From contig PCWD01000001.1 of NCBI GenBank assembly GCA_002787255.1, positions 3,329 to 17,729 of the forward strand: 14,401 nt of DNA. Reading direction: 5' to 3'. The translations under genes were made by a program, and so were the position numbers. The notes beneath the pieces were generated by a model. It was not told the DNA's origin, made no database searches, and saw only the letters and a list, made by a program, of their open reading frames with translations. Position 1 is the stretch's first letter, and each line of letters starts with the position of its first letter. This document shows, one piece after another, positions 6,258-10,968 of the stretch. The stretch comes from Parcubacteria group bacterium CG11_big_fil_rev_8_21_14_0_20_39_14 (GTDB lineage Bacteria > Patescibacteriota > Minisyncoccia > Minisyncoccales > GCA-002787255).

Positions 6258-6294
6258 TCCCGTAGTGTCCCGCTGTGGCGGGACTACTACCGGG
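6258..6294. repeat. Palindrome containing tcccgctgtggcggga
   Basis: tcccgtagtgtcccgc and gcgggactactaccggg are near-perfect inverted arms around a 4-base loop. The core at 6268-6283 is the inverted form of the 16-bp unit seen at 3826-3841 and 7538-7569. Confidence 0.7.
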
Positions 6295-6321
6295 GTTAGT
6301 AGAAATTAAATAGAAATTAAA

Positions 6322-6356
6322 ATTAGTCAGGGGTTGAACCCCTGACTAATTTTTTT
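6322..6356. terminator. Bidirectional terminator between convergent genes
   Basis: A 12-bp perfect stem (attagtcagggg with cccctgactaat), loop ttgaa, then six T on the plus strand. On the minus strand the run is a weaker U-rich stretch. It suits deoC (plus) and the minus-strand gene that ends at 6385. Confidence 0.9.
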
Positions 6357-6363
6357 GAAATTT

Positions 6364-6383
6364 GGATTTTGGATTTAGGATTT
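6364..6383. repeat. Fragment of the rnhB-type palindromic repeat
   Basis: ggattttggatttaggattt is identical to 9882-9901 in rnhB. Only this end of the element is present, just past the bidirectional terminator. Confidence 0.75.
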
Positions 6384-6384
6384 T

Positions 6385-7410
6385 TTATTTTAGGCGCTCT
6401 TTGAATGGTTTGTAATTTTTTCTTAAAAATTTAAAGAATTCTTTTTCGTTTGAAAAAACTTTATCGGAAAAATAAGTTAAAAAGGGACTTCCGTCTTTTC
6501 CCGGATATATCACCAGGACATCCTTATTTGTTTCATGGGCCTCTCGAAGTTCGTTAATCACTCCGGGCGAGGAAACGATTTTTGGGAAAAAAGCGATGAT
6601 TTTTTTACTTTGTCTAATAAACCAGTAAAGGTCGCGATTGACTATTTGGTTATAAAAAATCGGACTTTTCTTTTTTTTGAGATTAACTACTGCCGCTCCC
6701 GATGTTTTTTCTACTGCCCTTGGGTCAAAAACTATAAAATATTTATTCAATTCTTCAATAAATTTATCAATCCCTTTTTGGCTCTTTTTGCTTCTAAGGT
6801 GGGTTATCGGCATGCTGACATAAATTGGTTCTTGCTCCGGGCAAAAAAGGAGCTTGTAAAGAGTGGAAATCGGCTGTTTTACCGGCAAAACATAAAAGTG
6901 CCTTGATTGCATATCTGCCCAAGAAGAAGTTACCTCAACTTCAACATTTTGCCAGAGCAAGATTTCCTGAATTGTTAATCTTTCCGGCCTCCACTGTTTT
7001 TTTGCGTCAAGCCGAGATTTTATATCCGGGGCATCGTCTATAAATGTGGCAAATAAGTCAGCTTCAAATTGACCAAGATAAAATCGGTCATAAGCCCTGG
7101 TAAATATTTTTTTCCAATAAAAGAAACTGTGAACACTTAATATTACAGCATCATTTTTCTTTAAATCTTCCGGCAGGGTCATTAAAATATTTTCAAAAAC
7201 AGCGCTCCTTAAAGAGTTTAGAGTAGAGGGGTTGGTATTCAAAACATTTTTTTGGGTAATGGAGATTCCAATTTTTTCCGCTTGTTCAAAAAGCATATCG
7301 CCAACATAATAAACCTTCACTTTCTTTTTGTGGCGTTTAACGTATTCTTCAAATTCCTTAAGGTATCCTTTCCGTCCGGAACCCGAAATGGCCGTGACAA
7401 TTAGCAGCAT
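6385..7410 (-). CDS. AdkA-like P-loop domain fused to a deoxyribosyltransferase-like domain
   Basis: A 341-residue two-domain protein. Residues 1-190 resemble archaeal-type adenylate kinase: a P-loop-like TAISGSGRKGY (6-16), VYYVGDMLFEQAEKIG (34-48), and a VHSFF segment where AdkA has a DTH motif. Arg13 sits at the Walker A lysine and Lys14 at the Ser/Thr. Residues 196-305 resemble nucleoside 2-deoxyribosyltransferase/DUF4406 folds: YVSMPIT (197-203), FIVFDPR (225-231), NRDLYWFIRQSKKIIAFFP (258-276) and SSPGVINELREA (280-291), with Glu287 where the catalytic glutamate is expected. Context next to dCMP deaminase, tmk, thyX and deoC suggests deoxynucleotide handling or sensing. Assignment is by remembered motifs; activity is unproven. 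Confidence 0.7.
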   Translation of the reverse strand: MLLIVTAISGSGRKGYLKEFEEYVKRHKKKVKVYYVGDMLFEQAEKIGISITQKNVLNTNPSTLNSLRSAVFENILMTLPEDLKKNDAVILSVHSFFYWKKIFTRAYDRFYLGQFEADLFATFIDDAPDIKSRLDAKKQWRPERLTIQEILLWQNVEVEVTSSWADMQSRHFYVLPVKQPISTLYKLLFCPEQEPIYVSMPITHLRSKKSQKGIDKFIEELNKYFIVFDPRAVEKTSGAAVVNLKKKKSPIFYNQIVNRDLYWFIRQSKKIIAFFPKIVSSPGVINELREAHETNKDVLVIYPGKDGSPFLTYFSDKVFSNEKEFFKFLRKNYKPFKERLK

Positions 7411-7419
7411 AGGCGTTTC

Positions 7420-7518
7420 CCCCGCCCCCTAAGCTCTCGGATTAAAAATTAAATTATTTGAAAAGCTATATTCCTATAATAACTTTCAATAAAAATTCCG
7501 TGAGCATAGAGGGCGGGG
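7420..7518. repeat. Palindrome with 22-base arms in the leader of the minus-strand gene
   Basis: Arms 7420-7441 and 7497-7518 are inverted copies with a few mismatches (ccccgccc...gctc.cgga). The A/T-rich middle is about 55 bases. It begins nine bases upstream of the minus-strand start codon, so the transcript would carry this stem next to its ribosome-binding site. The 352-base stretch 7411-7762 holds this repeat, the tandem 16-mers, divergent promoters and short tandem repeats. Confidence 0.75.
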
Positions 7519-7537
7519 TCGCTAAAATCAAAAATTA

Positions 7538-7569
7538 TCCCGCCACAGCGGGATCCCGCTACAGCGGGA
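7538..7569. repeat. Two tandem copies of tcccgcYacagcggga
   Basis: The 16-bp palindromes at 7538-7553 and 7554-7569 directly abut and differ at one base. Related single copies lie at 3826-3841 and 6268-6283. Confidence 0.8.
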
Positions 7570-7637
7570 AATATAAAATATAAAAAATAAATATACAAAA
7601 ACACAAAGACATCTCCTTTTTTATTTTTGATATTTTC

Positions 7638-7666
7638 ATTGTAGCATATTTTGGCATAAATAACAA
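7638..7666 (-). promoter_or_regulatory. Promoter of the minus-strand fusion gene
   Basis: Read on the minus strand: TTGTTA (7661-7666), 17 bases, TACAAT (7638-7643) with an extended TGC in front. The predicted transcript begins near 7631, giving a leader of about 220 bases before the ATG at 7410. Confidence 0.55.
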
Positions 7667-7679
7667 AAAATGGTAAAAT
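7651..7679 (+). promoter_or_regulatory. Promoter toward gatB, overlapping the divergent promoter
   Basis: TTGGCA at 7651-7656, a 17-base spacer and TAAAAT at 7674-7679. It overlaps the minus-strand promoter by 16 bases, so RNA polymerase could probably occupy only one at a time. Confidence 0.5.
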
Positions 7680-7687
7680 AAGATAAC

Positions 7688-7718
7688 TGTTATAATGTTA
7701 AATTGTTATAATGTTAAA
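7688..7718 (+). promoter_or_regulatory. Tandem 15-mers, each with a perfect TATAAT
   Basis: tgttataatgttaaa occurs at 7688-7702 and 7704-7718, placing TATAAT boxes at 7691-7696 and 7707-7712. No good -35 lies at the right distance for either, so they may be extra start sites or a simple duplication. Confidence 0.45.
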
Positions 7719-7728
7719 CTGATTAATT

Positions 7729-7759
7729 CAATTTAGCAATTTAGCAATTTAGCAATTTA
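7729..7759. repeat. 8-bp tandem repeat caatttag before gatB
   Basis: Almost four exact copies of caatttag end four bases before the gatB ATG and occupy the position where a Shine-Dalgarno would be. Confidence 0.85.
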
Positions 7760-7762
7760 ACG

Positions 7763-9655
7763 ATGGAGTATCATCCCACTATAGGGCTCGAAATACATGT
7801 TGAATTAAAGACAAGGTCAAAGATGTTTTGTTCTTGTCCCAATAATGCGGATGAGCGGCACCCCAATGTCAATATTTGTCCGGTTTGCACCGGTCAGCCC
7901 GGGTCCCTGCCCGTGATAAATGAGGAAGCGGTTGAAAAAGTTATCAAAACCGGCCTGGCTTTGAATTGTCGGATTCGGGAATTTTCAAAATTTGACCGCA
8001 AAAATTATTTTTATCCGGATTTGCCGAAAGGCTATCAAATTTCCCAAGAATATATGCCGTTTTGCAGGGGGGGATTCTTAAAAATTGCCAATAAAGAAAT
8101 CAGAATTAGAAACATTCATTTAGAAGAAGATGTTGGAAAATTGTTCCATCCCGAAGGAGTGGAGTATAGCCTGGTGAATTTTAACCGGGCCGGAGTTCCT
8201 CTTATGGAGTTGGTTACCGAGCCTGATATAAGGTTGGCTAAAGAGGCGCGAGAATTTGCCGAAGAATTTCAATTAATTCTGCGTTATCTTGGAATTTCCG
8301 ATGCCGATATGGAAAAAGGCGAAATGCGCGTTGAGGTTAACATATCGTTACGCCCGAATGGCGAACGAATAAAAACGAATGAGGACCGAATAGTGTTGAA
8401 AGATGAGAGTTATCGTTTGATGTCATTATTATTTGAGGTTCATAACAAGTTAGGACCAGTTTACAAAGAGAAAAATTATCAAGATGCCGTGGAGGAAATT
8501 TTAAAAAGAGAAAAAATTTCTTATGAACGCGAGAAAAAAATTACATTGAAATTCGAAAACCCTCAGCTAAGCAATTTCTTTGCGGATTTTATAATAGATA
8601 GCAATATCCTATTGGAGATTAAAGCAGAAAAATTTATTACCCAAAATGATATCAGGCAAGCTCTTCGGTATATCAAGTCTGCAAATTTACCATTGGCCAT
8701 AATTGTTAATTTTCGTGGAGACAAGTTAGAGTACAAACGATTGGTAAATCCACTATTCGATTTTAATTCGTTGTCATTCGTTGAGGATTCGGGCGAACTC
8801 GGCGTAAAGGTGGAGATTAAAAATCTCAATTCTTTTAGGGCGGCGGAGAAAGCAATTGAATACGAAATTAAAAGGCAGAGCAAGCTTTTAGGGGAAGGCA
8901 AAAGCATTGTTCAGGAAACTCGGGGTTGGGACGATATTAAAGAAAAAACCGTCAGTCAGCGGGGAAAAGAAGAAGCTCACGATTATCGCTATTTTCCTGA
9001 GCCGGATTTGCCCCCGCTTTTACTAACCGAAGAAAAAATTGAAAATATCAGAAACGAAATCGGGGAACTGCCCCAAGCTCGACGAATTCGTTTTAAAAAG
9101 GAATACGAACTCGGAAATAAGGAAATTGAGATTTTTGTTCAAAATAAAGATTTGGGAGAATTTTTTGAAAAAGCTTCTTCAGAACTTATCAGACGGGCAA
9201 AGGACAACAATATATCCGGGGGTAAATTAAAGGATGTTTTGAAACTTTCCACCAATTATCTAATTACCGATTTGCAAGGTTTGCTTAAGGGCGCCTCGGT
9301 TGTTGGAGAAGATTTTTTAATAACTCCGGAAAATTTTGCCGAGTTTATAACTTTAATTTACAAAGGAGAAATTTCCAGCAAGGCAGCCAAAATTGTTCTC
9401 GGTGAGATGTTTGGCAGAGGCAGCGATCCATCTCACATAATTCAGGAGCAAAATCTTAAGCAGGTTAGCGGAGAAAGTGAGCTAAAAAATATTGTCAGAA
9501 AAGTTATTGAAGACAATCCAAAGCCGGTTGAAGATTACGGGAAAGGAAAGGAAAATGCCCTTCAATTTTTAGTGGGTCGGGCAATGTCGGTTACCAGAGG
9601 CAAAGCCAATCCCGAGGTGGTAAAAGAAATGTTAAAAAAGATACTAAAGAAATGA
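7763..9655 (+). CDS. gatB: Asp/Glu-tRNA amidotransferase subunit GatB with inserted GxxExxY domain
   Basis: A 630-residue protein; GatB is normally about 475-500. It forms part of GatCAB, which amidates mischarged Glu-tRNA(Gln) or Asp-tRNA(Asn). Standard GatB parts are present: IGLEIHVELKT (7-17), the zinc cysteines CSC...CPVC, IHLEEDVGKL, NRAGVPLMELVTEPD, then IKNLNSF, ETRGWD and DYRYFPEPDLPP, and a complete YqeY-like tail. Residues 202-345 are an in-frame 144-residue insert carrying a GxxExxY PD-(D/E)XK-like domain, placed between RPNGE and LGVKVEIKNLNSF, which are adjacent in ordinary GatB. The insert has no stop codon or frameshift. gatC and gatA are not in this window. rnhB overlaps the stop by ATGA. 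Confidence 0.95.
   Translation: MEYHPTIGLEIHVELKTRSKMFCSCPNNADERHPNVNICPVCTGQPGSLPVINEEAVEKVIKTGLALNCRIREFSKFDRKNYFYPDLPKGYQISQEYMPFCRGGFLKIANKEIRIRNIHLEEDVGKLFHPEGVEYSLVNFNRAGVPLMELVTEPDIRLAKEAREFAEEFQLILRYLGISDADMEKGEMRVEVNISLRPNGERIKTNEDRIVLKDESYRLMSLLFEVHNKLGPVYKEKNYQDAVEEILKREKISYEREKKITLKFENPQLSNFFADFIIDSNILLEIKAEKFITQNDIRQALRYIKSANLPLAIIVNFRGDKLEYKRLVNPLFDFNSLSFVEDSGELGVKVEIKNLNSFRAAEKAIEYEIKRQSKLLGEGKSIVQETRGWDDIKEKTVSQRGKEEAHDYRYFPEPDLPPLLLTEEKIENIRNEIGELPQARRIRFKKEYELGNKEIEIFVQNKDLGEFFEKASSELIRRAKDNNISGGKLKDVLKLSTNYLITDLQGLLKGASVVGEDFLITPENFAEFITLIYKGEISSKAAKIVLGEMFGRGSDPSHIIQEQNLKQVSGESELKNIVRKVIEDNPKPVEDYGKGKENALQFLVGRAMSVTRGKANPEVVKEMLKKILKK
8351..8795. repeat. 45-base inverted repeats flanking the gatB insert
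   Basis: Left arm 8351-8395, right arm 8751-8795. Both read, in inverted sense, cgcccgaat, four bases, aacgaat, three bases, aacgaat, six bases, cgaatagtg. That is 32 matched positions in four blocks with identical spacing. In RNA the arms would form a long interrupted stem closing a loop that contains the whole GxxExxY domain. The outer block of the left arm codes the conserved host residues RPN. Confidence 0.9.
8360..8791 (+). mobile_element. In-frame IVS-like element encoding a GxxExxY nuclease-like domain
   Basis: A 432-base block bounded by the direct repeat ggcgaac (8360-8366 and 8792-8798). Its deletion joins NGE to LGVKVEIKNLN and restores a normal GatB. It encodes FEVHNKLGPVYKEKNY (GatB residues 224-239), which fits the GxxExxY signature except Val233 at the first Gly. 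The remaining core fits a PD-(D/E)XK fold: Asp275/Asp279, Glu285-x-Lys287, and QALRYIK (299-305). It ends with IVNFRGDKLEYKRLVNP (314-330). Such proteins are usually free-standing or, as I recall, tied to rRNA intervening sequences. Whether it moves, cuts DNA or is silent is unknown. Confidence 0.8.
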
Positions 9656-10395
9656 ACCCTGGTTTTCGAGAAGAAAAGAAATTATGGAGGGAGGGATGTA
9701 AATGGATTGCTGGATTAGATGAGGCGGGAAGAGGTTGTTTGGCAGGACCGGTAGTTGCCGCCGCAGTCATAATAAAAAATCCGAAATTCGAAGCACGAAA
9801 TTCTAAACAAATTCCAAATTCTAAATTCCAATGTTCCAAACGCGTTTGGGATTTTAGTCATCGGGATTTGTTTAGAAATTCGGATTTTGGATTTAGGATT
9901 TCAAGATTCCGGGACTCTAAGAAACTTTCTCCAAAGGCACGAAACAAATTTTATAAGATGTTGACCACTCATCCTGGGATAGAATGGGGAGTAGGGAGGA
10001 TTTCGGAAAAAGTTATTGACAAAATCAACATTAAAAATGCCGCCGAACTGGCAATGGAAAAAGCCGTTTTAAAATTAAACAGAAAACCCGATTTTTTGAT
10101 AATTGACGGGAAATACCTTAAAAACCATAAACTAAAAACTATAAATTATAAACTAATCGTCAAAGCCGACGAGAAAGTTTTTTCCTGCGCCGCAGCCAGT
10201 ATTATCGCCAAGGTTGTCAGAGACAGAATAATGGGAAAATACCATAAAATTTATCCAAAATACGGATTTGACCGGCACAAAGGTTATGGAACCGAACTCC
10301 ATTTAGCCAGATTGAGGAAATACGGAGCCTGCAAGATTCACCGAAAATCATTTGACCCCGTTAGAAGTCTTGCCCCGTTAGAAGTTTGCTATTGA
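9652..10395 (+). CDS. rnhB: Ribonuclease HII with in-frame repeat insertion
   Basis: A 247-residue RNase HII, longer than the usual ~200. It removes RNA primers and single ribonucleotides from DNA. Catalytic acidic residues are visible: Asp23-Glu24 in GLDEAGRG, Asp152 in IIDGKY and Asp173 in KADEKV before AAASIIAKVVRD. Residues of about 44-85, between AAAVIIKNP and FRDSKKLS, are a repeat-derived insert (see the repeat at 9781-9905); these flanks adjoin in normal family members. A shorter repeat-like stretch encodes KNHKLKTINYKL (157-168). The start overlaps the gatB stop as ATGA, suggesting translational coupling. The catalytic core looks intact. Confidence 0.93.
   Translation: MNPGFREEKKLWREGCKWIAGLDEAGRGCLAGPVVAAAVIIKNPKFEARNSKQIPNSKFQCSKRVWDFSHRDLFRNSDFGFRISRFRDSKKLSPKARNKFYKMLTTHPGIEWGVGRISEKVIDKINIKNAAELAMEKAVLKLNRKPDFLIIDGKYLKNHKLKTINYKLIVKADEKVFSCAAASIIAKVVRDRIMGKYHKIYPKYGFDRHKGYGTELHLARLRKYGACKIHRKSFDPVRSLAPLEVCY
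9781..9905. repeat. Palindromic element inserted in frame in rnhB
   Basis: The left arm (ccgaaattcgaa, cacgaaattctaaacaaattcc) and right arm (gggatttgtttagaaattcgg, attttggatttagg) are inverted copies around the perfect 14-bp palindrome ccaaacgcgtttgg (9836-9849). It is related to the intergenic element at 3096-3222 and shares an exact 20-mer with 6364-6383. It is translated as about 42 Asn/Ser/Phe/Arg/Lys-rich residues without a stop. Confidence 0.8.
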
Positions 10396-10454
10396 TAAAT
10401 CTTTTGGTTATGATATTTTGGGGAGAGTAAAAAACTTAACCGAGAAAAAAGAAA

Positions 10455-10877
10455 ATGAAAGCAGTTAAGACAGATAAGGCGCCTTTGCCAATCGGTCCTT
10501 ATTCCCAGGCAATAATAGACGGAAGTTATGTTTTTTGTTCGGGACAGCTGGGAATCAATCCGAATTTGCCCGAAGACCAGGAATTTAACAGAATCCCGTA
10601 TTCTGCAGCGGAGCAGACAAAACAGATTTTTGAAAATTTCAAAGCGATTTTGGAAAAGGCCGGAACAGGTCTGGACAGAGTGGTAAAAACCACGGTTTAT
10701 TTGGTTGAAGAAAGGGATTTCAAGGAGATGAATGAAGTTTACTCTGAATATTTTGGGAAGACTAAGCCCGGCCGCACAACTGTTATTGTTAATCGCCTGC
10801 CGGTTTGGAATGCCAAGGTTGAGATGGATATAATTGCTGTTTTGCCATGGCATCGCCGGATTTTAAACCTTTTTTAA
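10455..10877 (+). CDS. ridA: RidA family protein (enamine/imine deaminase)
   Basis: A 140-residue YjgF/YER057c/UK114 protein, usually a trimer that hydrolyses reactive 2-aminoacrylate and related enamines or imines. Family marks: PIGPYSQAI (about 12-20), FCSGQLGINP (32-41), the arginine in GRTTVIVNRLP (106-116), and the C-terminal signature AKVEMDIIAVL. A tail of about ten residues (PWHRRILNLF) runs past the usual end. The only upstream purines are A-rich (gagaaaaaagaaa). It follows rnhB by 59 bases and is closed by a terminator. The natural substrate is inferred from the family. Confidence 0.93.
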   Translation: MKAVKTDKAPLPIGPYSQAIIDGSYVFCSGQLGINPNLPEDQEFNRIPYSAAEQTKQIFENFKAILEKAGTGLDRVVKTTVYLVEERDFKEMNEVYSEYFGKTKPGRTTVIVNRLPVWNAKVEMDIIAVLPWHRRILNLF

Positions 10878-10890
10878 AAAGAGAAACCCA

Positions 10891-10927
10891 AAAAAGCAGC
10901 TGACAATTTTAAGCTGCTTTTTGTTTT
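10891..10927 (+). terminator. Rho-independent terminator after ridA
   Basis: An 11-bp perfect stem (aaaaagcagct with agctgcttttt), a 10-base loop and a T-rich tail (gtttt). Confidence 0.9.
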
Positions 10928-10953
10928 GTTTATAGACAAATTAGGATTTAGAA

Positions 10954-10959
10954 TATAAT
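10954..10959 (+). promoter_or_regulatory. leuS -10 box, probably leaderless transcript
   Basis: Perfect TATAAT ending nine bases before the leuS ATG at 10969, so transcription would begin at or within a few bases of the start codon. The -35 is poor (TAGACA at 10933-10938, spacer 15). No Shine-Dalgarno is possible in so short a leader. Confidence 0.5.
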
Positions 10960-10968
10960 ATAAAATAT

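Noticed and set aside
6331..6345. T-loop-like ggggttgaacccc as a tRNA 3' part
   Set aside because: It is the stem-loop of a terminator; no acceptor, D or anticodon arms are present.
6535..7043. Plus-strand ORFs opposite the fusion gene
   Set aside because: They lie antisense to a protein with clear domain motifs, and their translations resemble nothing known.
8360..8791. Intein or self-splicing intron in gatB
   Set aside because: No intein splicing residues (N-terminal Cys/Ser block, C-terminal His-Asn with Cys/Ser/Thr) flank the block. The frame stays open and no intron core is recognised; a plain in-frame insertion fits better.
10389..10853. 154-codon minus-strand ORF opposite ridA
   Set aside because: Fully antisense to a clear RidA gene; no recognisable protein features.
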